Program-made: the position numbers and the translations under genes | Part shown: positions 27,328 to 36,156 of the stretch, one piece after another | How the letters are laid out: each line of letters opens with the position of its first letter | Numbering within the stretch: position 1 is the stretch's first letter | Origin: an uncultured beta proteobacterium | Lineage (GTDB): Bacteria > Pseudomonadota > Gammaproteobacteria > Burkholderiales > Burkholderiaceae_C | Direction of reading: 5' to 3' | Length of the DNA: 51,144 bases | Assembly (NCBI GenBank): GCA_903828235.1 | Contig: CAIKLM010000043.1 | Coordinates: 1-51,144, forward strand | The notes under the pieces: model-generated | Databases searched by the model: none | The model's input: only the letters and a program-made list of their open reading frames with translations | What the model was told of the DNA's origin: nothing

Positions 27328-28413
27328 TCAGGCGGCAGCGGGCCGGCCGAGCCGGCTCACGGCCTCGGCCGGCACGCCCAGGCGCTCGCCGCCCTCGAGG
27401 ATCTGCCGCCAGGTCTCGGGGTCCACCGGGATGCCTTCGCGCTGGCGGCGCTCGCGCAGCGCCCGCTCGGGGTCGCCGGCGATCTGCACCGGCCCGAAGC
27501 CCTCGCGCGGGGGCGAGGCCGTCACCCAGGCGGCGAAGTCCAGCGCCTCGGACTCGAAGCGGTCGGGGTCGCCGAGCGCGCGCGGGTCGATCAGCACGCT
27601 GAGCATGCCGTTGAGCACCCGCCGCCGCGAGCCCTGCTCGCGGTGCCCGGCCTGCCCGCCCGCCAGCGCGCCGCCCAGCAGCTCGCACAGCACGGCCATC
27701 CCGTAGCCCTTGTGCAGGCCGAAGGGCAGGATCGCGCCCGGCGGCTCGATCACCGACCAGCGCGGGTCGGTCGTCGGCCGCCCCTGATCGTCGATCAGGC
27801 AGCCCTCCGGCACCGGCTCGCCCTTGTTGTGGGCGACGCGCGTCTTGCCCTGCGCGATCATGCTGGTGGCGAAGTCCAGGATCATCGGCGGGCGGCCGCG
27901 CAGCGGCACGCCGGCGGTGAAGGGGTTGGTGCCGAAGCGCGCGTCGGCACCGCCGTGCGGCGCGACGATGGGCCGGGCGACGACGTTGACGAAGTGCATC
28001 GACACCAGCCCGGCCGCCACGGCCTGCTCGGCCCAGGCGCCGATGCGCCCGAGGTGGTGCGCGTTGCCCAGCGCCACGGCGCACACGCCGTGCGCGCGGG
28101 CGCGCTCGATGCCCATCGCCATGGCCTCGCGGCCGATCACCTGCCCGAAGCCCGCCTGCCCGTCCAGGCGCAGCAGGGGCCCGGTGTCGACCTCGACGCG
28201 CACCCGCGCGTTGGGCGTGAGCCCGCCCTCGAGGAAGCCCTCGACGTAGCGCGGCACCATGCCCACGCCGTGCGAGTCGTGCCCGGTGAGGTTGGCCTCG
28301 ACGAGGTTGCGCGCCACCTCGTCGCACTCGGCGGGCCCGCTGCCGAAGCCGGCGATCACCGCCGCCACGGCGGCCTGCAGCGCCGCCGGCTCGAAAACCA
28401 GCGCGCCGGCCAT
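27328..28413 (-). CDS. Ldh family oxidoreductase (malate/lactate/ureidoglycolate dehydrogenase type)
   Basis: A 361-aa NAD(P)-dependent 2-hydroxyacid dehydrogenase of the YlbC/YbiC/MDH2 fold. Family features: LTGHDSHGVGMVPRYV near residue 45, ALGNAHHLGRIG, FGTNPFTAGVP, DFATSMIAQGKTRVA and LPFGLHKGYGMAVLCELL. It would oxidise or reduce a small L-2-hydroxyacid, for example lactate-, malate- or glycerate-like products of sugar-acid cleavage. Its ATG overlaps the stop of the D-2-hydroxyacid dehydrogenase (TGATG), so the two are co-made. Confidence 0.87.
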   Translation of the reverse strand: MAGALVFEPAALQAAVAAVIAGFGSGPAECDEVARNLVEANLTGHDSHGVGMVPRYVEGFLEGGLTPNARVRVEVDTGPLLRLDGQAGFGQVIGREAMAMGIERARAHGVCAVALGNAHHLGRIGAWAEQAVAAGLVSMHFVNVVARPIVAPHGGADARFGTNPFTAGVPLRGRPPMILDFATSMIAQGKTRVAHNKGEPVPEGCLIDDQGRPTTDPRWSVIEPPGAILPFGLHKGYGMAVLCELLGGALAGGQAGHREQGSRRRVLNGMLSVLIDPRALGDPDRFESEALDFAAWVTASPPREGFGPVQIAGDPERALRERRQREGIPVDPETWRQILEGGERLGVPAEAVSRLGRPAAA

Positions 28414-29387
28414 CAGCGGCCCGCCGCCCGGCACTCGGGCACCGGCGTGCGCACCGGCCGGCCGCCGAAGTGGCACACCAGGTTGTCGAACGCCAGGTCG
28501 GCCATGGCCTGCCGGGTCTGCGTGGTGGCGCTGCCCACGTGCGGCGCCAGCACCACGTGCGACAGGGCCCGCAGCCGCTCGGGCACCCGCGGCTCGTCCT
28601 CGAACACGTCGAGCGCCGCGCCGCCGATGACGCCGCGCTCCAGCGCGTCGATCAGCGCCGCCTCGTCGACGACCGAGCCGCGCGCCACGCTGACCAGGAT
28701 GCCCTTCGGCCCCAGCGCCTGCAGCACCACGGCGTCGATCAGGTGCCGGGTGCCGGCGCCGCCGGGCGTGATGACGACGAGGAAGTCGACCTCGGCGGCC
28801 AGCGCCGCCGGCGTGGCGACGTGGCGGTACGGCAGCTCGGGCTTGGCGCTGCGCGCGGTGTAGGCGATGGACATGCCGAAGGCCTGCGCGCGGTGCGCGA
28901 TGGCCTTGGCGATGCGGCCCATGCCCACCAGGCCGAGCCGGGCCCCGCTCATCTTGCGGGCCAGCGGCATGGGGCCCTCGCGCTCCCAGCGGCCCTCGCG
29001 CACCCAGCGGTCGGCCTGCGGCAGCTGCCGCGCGGCGCACAGCATCAGGCCGAGCGCGGTGTCGGCGACCTCGTCGTTGAGCACGTCGGGCGTGTGGGTC
29101 ACCACCACCCCGCGGGCCAGCGCGGCCGGCAGGTCGACGCCGTCGTAGCCCACGCCCATGACCGAGATGATCTCCAGCGCCGGCAGCCGCGCGATCAGCT
29201 CGCCCGGCACCGCGGAGTCGCCACTGGCGGCCACCGCGCGCACCGTCGGCGCCAGGCGCTCGAACGCCGCCGGGTCGGTCTGGTGCAGGCGGTCGAGCAG
29301 CGTGAAGCGCGCCGCCAGCGACGCGGTGTACAGCGGCGACAGCCGGGCCGCGGTCAGCACGGGGATGTCGGACGGGGCGTCGCTCAA
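28413..29387 (-). CDS. D-isomer-specific 2-hydroxyacid dehydrogenase
   Basis: A 324-aa enzyme of the GyaR/GhrB/hydroxypyruvate reductase group. The NAD-binding motif [13 protein letters not shown], the catalytic Arg in [11 protein letters not shown], Glu in DVFEDEP and His in LAPHVGSAT are present. I start it at the TTG at 29387, which has AGGAGA seven bases upstream; the ATG at 29432 is inside the predicted operator and lacks a good ribosome site. It probably handles glyoxylate, hydroxypyruvate or a 2-keto-sugar acid. It is divergent from the aldonate dehydratase gene and shares the regulatory gap with it. Confidence 0.88.
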   Translation of the reverse strand: MSDAPSDIPVLTAARLSPLYTASLAARFTLLDRLHQTDPAAFERLAPTVRAVAASGDSAVPGELIARLPALEIISVMGVGYDGVDLPAALARGVVVTHTPDVLNDEVADTALGLMLCAARQLPQADRWVREGRWEREGPMPLARKMSGARLGLVGMGRIAKAIAHRAQAFGMSIAYTARSAKPELPYRHVATPAALAAEVDFLVVITPGGAGTRHLIDAVVLQALGPKGILVSVARGSVVDEAALIDALERGVIGGAALDVFEDEPRVPERLRALSHVVLAPHVGSATTQTRQAMADLAFDNLVCHFGGRPVRTPVPECRAAGR

Positions 29388-29394
29388 GGCGGGT

Positions 29395-29400
29395 TCTCCT
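29395..29400 (-). promoter_or_regulatory. Shine-Dalgarno supporting a TTG start at 29387
   Basis: AGGAGA on the minus strand, seven bases before the TTG. The upstream ATG at 29432 has no comparable site and would place the coding start within the operator. Confidence 0.6.
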
Positions 29401-29421
29401 GGGGATTCCACGGGTGGGCGT

Positions 29422-29441
29422 TCAATCGTCATACCATAGTA
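29422..29441. promoter_or_regulatory. Predicted FCD-GntR operator 2, between divergent catabolic operons
   Basis: Read on the minus strand this site repeats the core GTATGACGATTGA of operator 1 with 18 of 20 positions identical, and carries TGGTATGACGA, matching TNGTNNNACNA. It lies between the D-2-hydroxyacid dehydrogenase start (29387) and the dehydratase start (29493), so one bound regulator could control both. It also overlaps AT-rich TACTAT/TAGTAT stretches that could serve as -10 elements for the two directions. Confidence 0.65.
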
Positions 29442-29492
29442 TTTCCCGGGCGCGCGCCGTCCCTCCGGACAAACCCCGGCCCGCCCCCGACC

Positions 29493-31229
29493 ATGAGCCA
29501 AGCCCCGCGCAAGAAGCCCCAGGATCTCCGCAGCCAGCAGTGGTTCGGCCGGCAAGACCGCGACGGCTTCGCCTACCGCAGCTGGGTCAAGGGCAAGGGC
29601 ATCCCGCACGACCAGTTCGACGGCCGGCCGGTGATCGGCATCTGCAACACCTTCAGCGAGCTCACGCCCTGCAACTCGCACTTCCGCACGCTGGCCGAGC
29701 AGGTCAAGATCGGCGTGTACGAGGCCGGCGGCTTCCCGCTGGAGTTTCCGGTGATGTCGCTGGGCGAGACGCTGATGCGGCCCACGGCCATGCTGTACCG
29801 CAACCTCGCCAGCATGGACGTCGAGGAGTCGATCCGCGGCAACCCGGTGGACGGCGTCGTGCTGCTGTTCGGCTGCGACAAGACCACGCCCAGCCTGCTG
29901 ATGGGCGCCTCCAGCGTGAACCTGCCCGCCATCGGCGTCAGCGGCGGGCCGATGCTCAACGGCAAGTGGCGCGGCCAGGAACTGGGCTCGGGCACGGGCG
30001 TGTGGAGCATGAGCGAGCAGGTGCGCGCCGGCACCCTGGCGCTGAAGGACTTCTTCGAGGCCGAGAGCTGCATGCACCGCAGCCACGGCCACTGCATGAC
30101 CATGGGCACGGCCAGCACCATGGCCTCGATGGTCGAGGCGCTCGGCGTGGGCCTGCCCGGCAACGCCGCCTACCCGGCGGTCGACGGCCGGCGCAACGTG
30201 CTGGCGCGCGCGGCCGGCCGGCGCATCGTCGAGATGGTCCACGAGGACCTGGTGCTGTCGAAGATCCTCACCCGCGAGGCCTTCGAGAACGCCATCCGCA
30301 CGCTGGCGGCCATCGGCGGCAGCACCAACGCCGTCATCCACCTGATCGCCATCGCCGGCCGCATCGGCGTGCCGCTGACGGTCGACGACTTCGACCGCCT
30401 GGCCAGCGAGCTGCCCTGCCTGGTGAACCTGCAGCCCTCGGGCAAGTACCTGATGGAGGACTTCTGCTATGCCGGCGGTCTGCCCGCGGTGCTGCGCGAG
30501 ATCCTGCCGCTGCTGCACCGCGACGCGCTCACCGCCAACGGCCGCACCATCGGCGAGAACGTCGCCGACGCCAGCAACTGGAACAAGGACGTGATCCGCC
30601 CCTTCGCCGAGCCGTTCAAGCCCAGCGCCGGCATCGCGGTGCTCAAGGGCAACCTGGCGCCGCGCGGCGCCGTGATCAAGCCCAGCGCCGCCACGCCGGC
30701 CCTGATGAAGCACACCGGCCGCGCGGTGGTGTTCGAGAACAGCGACGACTTCCACGCCCGCATCGACGACGAGTCGCTCGACGTCGACGAGACCTGCATC
30801 CTGGTGCTGAAGAACTGCGGCCCCAAGGGCTACCCCGGCATGGCCGAGGTCGGCAACATGCCGCTGCCGCCCAAGGTGCTGCGCAAGGGCATCACCGACA
30901 TGGTCCGCATCAGCGATGCGCGCATGAGCGGCACCGCCTACGGCACAGTGGTGCTGCACACCGTGCCCGAGGCGGCCGCCGGCGGCCCGCTGGCGCTGGT
31001 GCGCAACGGCGACCTGATCTCGCTGGACGTGGCCGCGCGCTCGCTGCACCTGCACGTGGACGACGCCGAGCTCGAGCGCCGGCGCGCCTCGTGGCAGCCC
31101 CCCACGCCGGTGCTCGACAGCGGCTACTGGGGCCTGTACGTGAAGCACGTGCTGCAGGCCGACGAAGGCGCCGACCTCGACTTCCTGCGCGGCCAGCGTG
31201 GCGCGTTCGTTCCGAAAGACAACCACTGA
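29493..31229 (+). CDS. IlvD/Edd family aldonate dehydratase (L-arabinonate dehydratase type)
   Basis: A 578-aa [Fe-S] dehydratase. Cluster ligands Cys60 (ELTPCNSH), Cys128 (FGCDKTTP) and Cys201 (HGHCMTMG), the Mg-binding Lys130, and the catalytic Ser in [10 protein letters not shown] are in the positions known for L-arabinonate dehydratase, one residue shifted. The family removes water from aldonates (L-arabinonate, L-fuconate, D-galactonate, D-xylonate) to give 2-keto-3-deoxy acids. It is the first gene of the plus arm and overlaps the next SDR (TGATG). The exact substrate is open; downstream enzymes suggest a route that ends in hydrolytic cleavage. Confidence 0.92.
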   Translation: MSQAPRKKPQDLRSQQWFGRQDRDGFAYRSWVKGKGIPHDQFDGRPVIGICNTFSELTPCNSHFRTLAEQVKIGVYEAGGFPLEFPVMSLGETLMRPTAMLYRNLASMDVEESIRGNPVDGVVLLFGCDKTTPSLLMGASSVNLPAIGVSGGPMLNGKWRGQELGSGTGVWSMSEQVRAGTLALKDFFEAESCMHRSHGHCMTMGTASTMASMVEALGVGLPGNAAYPAVDGRRNVLARAAGRRIVEMVHEDLVLSKILTREAFENAIRTLAAIGGSTNAVIHLIAIAGRIGVPLTVDDFDRLASELPCLVNLQPSGKYLMEDFCYAGGLPAVLREILPLLHRDALTANGRTIGENVADASNWNKDVIRPFAEPFKPSAGIAVLKGNLAPRGAVIKPSAATPALMKHTGRAVVFENSDDFHARIDDESLDVDETCILVLKNCGPKGYPGMAEVGNMPLPPKVLRKGITDMVRISDARMSGTAYGTVVLHTVPEAAAGGPLALVRNGDLISLDVAARSLHLHVDDAELERRRASWQPPTPVLDSGYWGLYVKHVLQADEGADLDFLRGQRGAFVPKDNH

Positions 31230-31975
31230 TGAAGACCGCTCTCGTGACCGGCGCCGGGTCCGGCATCGGACAGGCCTGTGCCCTCGCCCTGCTTCGCGAC
31301 GGATGGCAGGTCGCGCTCGTCGGGCGCCGCCTGGAGGCATTGACGGCCACGCAGGCGATGGCCGGCGACGACGGCGCGCGCGCGCTGGCCCTGCCCTGCG
31401 ACGTGGCCGACGAGCCGGCCGTCCGCGACACCTTCGACACCGTGCAGGCCCGCTTCGGCCGGCTCGACCTGCTGTTCAACAACGCCGGCGGCGGCCTGTC
31501 GGCCAAGACGCCCGACCTGGTCAGCGCGGCCGAGTGGAAGCAGGTGGTCGACGTCAACCTCAACGGCGCCTTCTACTGCCTTTCGCACGCCTTCCGGCTG
31601 ATGCGGGCGCAGTCGCCGCAGGGCGGCCGCATCATCAACAACGGCTCGATCTCGGCCTACGCGCCACGGCCGGGCTCGATCGCCTACACGGCCACCAAGC
31701 ACGCCGTCACCGGGCTGACGAAGACGGCCGCGCTCGACGGCCGGCCCTTCGACATCGCCGTCGGGCAGATCGACATCGGCAACGCCGCCAGCGACATGAC
31801 GGCCCGCATGGCGCAGGGCGTGCCGCAGGCCGACGGCTCGGTGCGCGCCGAGCCGCGCATGGACCTGTCCGCGGTGGTCGAGACCTTCATGACCATGGCC
31901 CGGCTGCCGCCCTCGGCCAACATCCTGTTCACCACGGTGATGGCGACGAAGATGCCCTACGTGGGCCGCGGCTGA
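31229..31975 (+). CDS. SDR family oxidoreductase
   Basis: A 248-aa short-chain dehydrogenase with TGAGSGIG near the N terminus, NNAG, catalytic Ser in [10 protein letters not shown] and YTATKHA. The C terminus '[19 protein letters not shown]' is typical of a sugar-acid island SDR subgroup of unknown exact substrate. Its ATG overlaps the dehydratase stop. It could oxidise an aldose or a 2-keto-3-deoxy acid. Confidence 0.87.
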   Translation: MKTALVTGAGSGIGQACALALLRDGWQVALVGRRLEALTATQAMAGDDGARALALPCDVADEPAVRDTFDTVQARFGRLDLLFNNAGGGLSAKTPDLVSAAEWKQVVDVNLNGAFYCLSHAFRLMRAQSPQGGRIINNGSISAYAPRPGSIAYTATKHAVTGLTKTAALDGRPFDIAVGQIDIGNAASDMTARMAQGVPQADGSVRAEPRMDLSAVVETFMTMARLPPSANILFTTVMATKMPYVGRG

Positions 31976-32009
31976 GCGGCGGCGCGGCCGGCACGGGCGG
32001 GAGATCTCC

Positions 32010-32909
32010 ATGAGCACGATCGGATTCATCGGCGCCTCGGGCTTGATGGGGCACGGCATGGCGCGCAACCTGCTGGCCAAGGGCCACGCGGTGCGCCTGA
32101 CCGTGCACCGCAACCGCGAGCGCGTGGCCGACCTGCTGGCGGCCGGCGCCACCGAGGCGGCCACGCCGGCGGCGCTGGCCCCGGGGTGCGAGTGGGTGTT
32201 CGTCTGCGTCACCGGCTCGCCGCAGGTCGAGGCCGTGCTGGCCGGGCCGGGCGGCCTGCTGGAGGCCGCGGCCCCGGGCCTGGTCGTCGTCGACTGCTCG
32301 ACCTCCGAGCCCGGCTCCACGCAGCGGCTGCGGGCACTGGCGCTGCAGCGCGGCGCCGAGCTCGTCGACGCGCCGCTGGCGCGCACCCCGGTCGAGGCCG
32401 AGGCCGGACGGCTGAACGTGATGGTGGGGGCCGAGCCTGCCACCTTTGCGCGGCTGGAGCCGGTGCTGCGCTGCTTCGCCGAGAACGTGTTCCACGTCGG
32501 CGGGCCGGGCGCAGGGCACACGATCAAGCTGCTGAACAACTTCATCGCGCAGGCCATCTGCACGGCCACGGCCGAGGCCTTCGCCGTGGGTGCGCGCTCG
32601 GGCGTCGACCTGGCCCGCCTCGTCGAGGTGATCAGCGCAGGCGCGGTCAACTCGGGCCTGTTCCAGGCCATGGCCAAGACGCTGCACGGCGACCTGGCCG
32701 GCCTGCGCTTCGAGCTCGACAACGCCCGCAAGGACGTCCGCTACTACACGCACCTGGCCGAGGGCCTGGCCGTGCCGACGCTGCTCGGCGAGGCCGTGCA
32801 CCAGTCGCTCACGCTGGCCAGCTCGCTCGGCCACGGGCGCAAGTTCGTGCCCTCGCTGGTCGAGGCACAGGAGCAGCTCGCGCACGTGCGGCTGGTGCCG
32901 CGCGCCTGA
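32010..32909 (+). CDS. NAD(P)-dependent beta-hydroxyacid dehydrogenase (3-HIBDH/LtnD family)
   Basis: A 299-aa protein: Rossmann motif GFIGASGLMGHGMARNLL, substrate loop VDCSTSEPGST, DAPLARTPVEAEAG and catalytic Lys in GAGHTIKLLNNF. The family includes 3-hydroxyisobutyrate, tartronate semialdehyde and L-threonate dehydrogenases. A GA-rich ribosome site (GGGAG) precedes the ATG. In this island an L-threonate or other C3-C4 sugar-acid role is plausible, in line with the DenD-like gene in the minus arm, but not proven. Confidence 0.88.
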   Translation: MSTIGFIGASGLMGHGMARNLLAKGHAVRLTVHRNRERVADLLAAGATEAATPAALAPGCEWVFVCVTGSPQVEAVLAGPGGLLEAAAPGLVVVDCSTSEPGSTQRLRALALQRGAELVDAPLARTPVEAEAGRLNVMVGAEPATFARLEPVLRCFAENVFHVGGPGAGHTIKLLNNFIAQAICTATAEAFAVGARSGVDLARLVEVISAGAVNSGLFQAMAKTLHGDLAGLRFELDNARKDVRYYTHLAEGLAVPTLLGEAVHQSLTLASSLGHGRKFVPSLVEAQEQLAHVRLVPRA

Positions 32910-32935
32910 ACCCACCCGCACCCGGAAGCCCCGCC

Positions 32936-33688
32936 ATGACCTCACGACTCGCAGGCAAGACCGCCTTCGTCACCGCCGCCGGCGCCGGCATCGGCCAGGC
33001 CACCGCGCTGGCCTTCGCGCGCGAAGGCGCCACCGTGATCGCCACCGACCTCGACCCCGCGCTGCTCGCGCCGCTGGCCGCCGCCGGCTGCACGACCGAG
33101 AAGCTCGACGTGCTCGACCCCGCCGCCATCCAGGACGCCGCGGCGCGCCACCCGGGCGTGAACGTGCTGTTCAACGCCGCCGGCTACGTGCACGCCGGCA
33201 CCGTGCTCGACTGCACCGAGGAGCAGTGGGCCTTCGCCTTCGACCTCAACGTGCGCTCGATGTACCGCACCATCAAGGCCTTCGTGCCCGGCATGCTCGC
33301 GGCCGGGCGCGGCTCGATCATCAACGTGGCCTCGGCGGCCGGCAGCATCAAGGGCGCGCCCAACCGCTTCGTCTACGGCAGCACCAAGGCCGCCGTGATC
33401 GGCCTGACCAAGGCCGTGGCGGCCGACTTCATCGCCCGCGGCGTGCGCTGCAACGCCATCTGCCCGGGCACGGTGGAGTCGCCCTCGCTGCGCGACCGCA
33501 TCGCCGCGCAGTCCCGGGCCAGCGGCCAGACGCCGGCGCAGGTCGAGGCGATGTTCATCGCGCGCCAGCCGATGGGGCGCCTGGGCCGCGCCGAGGAGAT
33601 CGCGGCCCTGGCCGTGTACCTGGCCGGCGACGAGTCCGGCTTCACCACCGGCACCGCGCAGCTGATCGACGGCGGCTGGACCCTGTAG
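32936..33688 (+). CDS. SDR oxidoreductase, 2-keto-3-deoxy-sugar-acid dehydrogenase type
   Basis: A 250-aa short-chain dehydrogenase with the variant cofactor loop TAAGAGIG (Ala replaces the first Gly), NAAGYVHAGT, IINVASAAGSIKG and YGSTKAA, ending IDGGWTL. This variant set is typical of the 2-keto-3-deoxy-L-fuconate dehydrogenase/DHRS6-like group. The next gene encodes a FAH hydrolase, the enzyme that acts directly after such a dehydrogenase in the L-fuconate and L-rhamnonate diketo-hydrolase pathways, which supports the call. Confidence 0.87.
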   Translation: MTSRLAGKTAFVTAAGAGIGQATALAFAREGATVIATDLDPALLAPLAAAGCTTEKLDVLDPAAIQDAAARHPGVNVLFNAAGYVHAGTVLDCTEEQWAFAFDLNVRSMYRTIKAFVPGMLAAGRGSIINVASAAGSIKGAPNRFVYGSTKAAVIGLTKAVAADFIARGVRCNAICPGTVESPSLRDRIAAQSRASGQTPAQVEAMFIARQPMGRLGRAEEIAALAVYLAGDESGFTTGTAQLIDGGWTL

Positions 33689-33723
33689 AACCCCGTCACC
33701 CCCGCAACGGAGACCACAAGACC

Positions 33724-34587
33724 ATGAAGCTGCTTCGCCACGGCCCCAAGGGCCACGAGAAGCCCGCGCTGCTCGACGCCGACGGCCACGTGCGCGACCT
33801 CTCTTCGCTGATGACCGACATCACGCCGGCCACGCTGTCGCCGGCGGGCCAGGCCCGGCTGCGTTCGCTGGACGTGTCGACGCTGCCCATCGTGCCGCTG
33901 GGCACGCTGGCCGTGCCCTGGACGGGCATGGGCAAGTTCATCTGCATCGGCCTGAACTACGCCGACCACGCGGCCGAGTCGAACCAGCCGATCCCCAAGG
34001 AGCCGATCGTCTTCATGAAGCCCACGGGCGTCGCCGTCGGCTGCAACCACGCCGTCGTGCTGCCCCGGGATTCGGTCAAGACCGACTGGGAGGTCGAGCT
34101 CGGCGTGGTGATCGGCTCGACGGCGCGCTACGTCCCCGAGGCCGACGCGCTGCAACACGTGGCCGGCTACTGCGTCGTCAACGACATCTCCGAGCGCGAG
34201 TACCAGCTCGAGCGCGGCGGCACCTGGGACAAGGGCAAGGGCTGCGACACCTTCGGCCCGGTCGGCCCCTGGCTGGTGACGGCCGACGAGGTGGGCGACC
34301 CGCAGGACCTGCCGATGTGGCTGGAGGTCAACGGCAAGCGCTGGCAGGACGGCAGCACCCGCACGATGATCTTCGGCGTGGCGCAACTCGTGAGCTACCT
34401 GAGCCGCTTCATGAGCCTGCACCCCGGCGACCTGATCACCACCGGCACGCCGCCGGGCGTGGGCCTGGGCGCCAAGCCGCACCCGGTGTACCTGAAGCCC
34501 GGCGACACCATGCGGCTGGGCATCGACAAGCTCGGCGAGCAGCAGCAGACCGTGCACGCCTGGGACCCGGCGCTGATCGACGGCTGA
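33724..34587 (+). CDS. Fumarylacetoacetate hydrolase family protein (diketo-deoxy acid hydrolase)
   Basis: A 287-aa FAH-fold hydrolase: N-terminal small domain, then FICIGLNYADHA, FMKPTGVAVG, metal ligands in DWEVELGVVIG and NDISEREYQ, and GDLITTGTPPGVGLG. In sugar-acid pathways such enzymes cleave 2,4-diketo-3-deoxy acids to pyruvate plus lactate or glycolate. A GGAG lies eight bases before the ATG at 33724. The lack of any 2-keto-3-deoxy-acid aldolase in the island makes this the probable carbon-carbon cleaving step. Confidence 0.9.
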   Translation: MKLLRHGPKGHEKPALLDADGHVRDLSSLMTDITPATLSPAGQARLRSLDVSTLPIVPLGTLAVPWTGMGKFICIGLNYADHAAESNQPIPKEPIVFMKPTGVAVGCNHAVVLPRDSVKTDWEVELGVVIGSTARYVPEADALQHVAGYCVVNDISEREYQLERGGTWDKGKGCDTFGPVGPWLVTADEVGDPQDLPMWLEVNGKRWQDGSTRTMIFGVAQLVSYLSRFMSLHPGDLITTGTPPGVGLGAKPHPVYLKPGDTMRLGIDKLGEQQQTVHAWDPALIDG

Positions 34588-34607
34588 GGCACGTTCGAGC
34601 GCCGCCG

Positions 34608-36146
34608 ATGAGCAGCCCCTTCATCCGCATCCACCCCGACGACAACGTCGTCATCGCGCGGCGCCAGCTGGTCTCGGGCACCCGCCTGGCCGGCGAGGGC
34701 GGGGGCGAGGGCGTCACCGTCTCGGGCCTGGTGCCGCCGGGCCACAAGGTGGCCACGCGGGCCATCGCGGCCGGCGAGGCGGTGCGCCGCTATGGCCAGG
34801 TCATCGGCGCGGCCACGCAGGCCATCGCAGCCGGCCAGCACGTGCACACGCACAACCTCGCCTTCAGCGACTTCGCGCGCCGCCACGAGCCCGGCGCCGG
34901 CGCGCGGCCCACCGGGTTCGTCGCCGAGCCCGCGACCTTCGACGGCATCGTGCGCGCCGACGGCCGCGTGGCCACGCGCAACTACGTCGGCGTGCTGACC
35001 AGCGTGAACTGCTCGGCCACCGCGGCGCGGGCCATCGCCGACCACTTCCGCCGCGACATCCGGCCCGAGGCGCTCGCCGACTTCCCGCACGTCGACGGCG
35101 TGGTCGCGCTGACGCACGGCATGGGCTGCGCCACCGCCAGCGACGGCGAGGAGCTGCGCGTGCTGCGCCGCACGCTCGGCGGCTACGCGCGCCACGCCAA
35201 CTTCGCGGGGGTGCTGATCGTCGGCCTGGGCTGCGAAACCAACCAGATCCAGGGCCTGGTCGCGCAGGAGGGCCTGGCCGAAGGCGCCTGGCTGCGCACC
35301 TTCAACATCCAGGACACCGGCGGCACCGCGCGCACGGTGGCCCGCGGCATCGAAATCGTGCGCGAGATGCTGCCCCACGCCAACCGCGTGCGGCGGCAGC
35401 CGGTGCCGGCCAGCCACCTGGTGGTGGGCCTGCAGTGCGGCGGCAGCGACGGCTATTCGGGCATCAGCGCCAACCCGGCGCTGGGCGCGGCGGTCGACCG
35501 GCTGGTGCGGCACGGCGGCACCGCCATCCTGAGCGAGACCCCCGAGATCTACGGCGGCGAGCACCTGCTGACGCGCCGCGCGGCCAGCCCCGAGGTCGCC
35601 GACAAGCTGCTGCGCCGCATCGCGTGGTGGGAGCAGTACACGGCGCGCAACGGCATGAAGATGGACAACAACCCGTCGGCCGGCAACAAGGCCGGCGGCC
35701 TGACCACCATCCTCGAGAAAAGCCTGGGCGCCATCGCCAAGAGCGGCACCACCAACCTGGTGGACGTGGTCGAGTTCGCCGAGCGCGTCTCGGCGCGCGG
35801 CTTCGGCTACATGGACACGCCGGGCTACGACCCCGTGTCGGCCACGGGCCAGGTGGCCGGCGGCGCCAACCTGATCTGCTTCACCACCGGCCGCGGCTCG
35901 GCCTACGGCTGCGCGCCGTCGCCGTCGCTGAAGCTGTCCACCAACACGGCGCTGTGGCGGCAGCAGGAGGAGGACATCGACCTCGACTGCGGCACCATCG
36001 TCGACGGCCTGGAGTCGGTGGACGAGTGCGGCGAGCGCATCTTCCGGCTCATGCTCGAGACGGCCTCGGGCCGGCTGACCAAGAGCGAGCGCCACGGCTA
36101 CGGCCAGAACGAGTTCGTGCCCTGGCAGCTGGGCGCGGTGATGTGA
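34608..36146 (+). CDS. UxaA family hydrolyase (altronate/galactarate dehydratase type)
   Basis: A 512-aa protein with an N-terminal SAF-like domain (about 1-85, containing GHKVATRAI and HTHNLAFSDF), and a C-terminal GarD/UxaA domain (about 105-512). HGMGCA, GLGCETNQI, GLQCGGSDGYSGISANPA, KMDNNPSAGNKAGGLTTI and CAPSPSLKLSTN are family signatures. E. coli UxaA is 495 aa and GarD 523 aa, so it is full length. It dehydrates D-altronate, D-galactarate or a related acid; the island thus has two unrelated sugar-acid dehydratases. It starts 20 bases after the FAH gene. Confidence 0.9.
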   Translation: MSSPFIRIHPDDNVVIARRQLVSGTRLAGEGGGEGVTVSGLVPPGHKVATRAIAAGEAVRRYGQVIGAATQAIAAGQHVHTHNLAFSDFARRHEPGAGARPTGFVAEPATFDGIVRADGRVATRNYVGVLTSVNCSATAARAIADHFRRDIRPEALADFPHVDGVVALTHGMGCATASDGEELRVLRRTLGGYARHANFAGVLIVGLGCETNQIQGLVAQEGLAEGAWLRTFNIQDTGGTARTVARGIEIVREMLPHANRVRRQPVPASHLVVGLQCGGSDGYSGISANPALGAAVDRLVRHGGTAILSETPEIYGGEHLLTRRAASPEVADKLLRRIAWWEQYTARNGMKMDNNPSAGNKAGGLTTILEKSLGAIAKSGTTNLVDVVEFAERVSARGFGYMDTPGYDPVSATGQVAGGANLICFTTGRGSAYGCAPSPSLKLSTNTALWRQQEEDIDLDCGTIVDGLESVDECGERIFRLMLETASGRLTKSERHGYGQNEFVPWQLGAVM

Positions 36147-36156
36147 GGCGGCCGCG

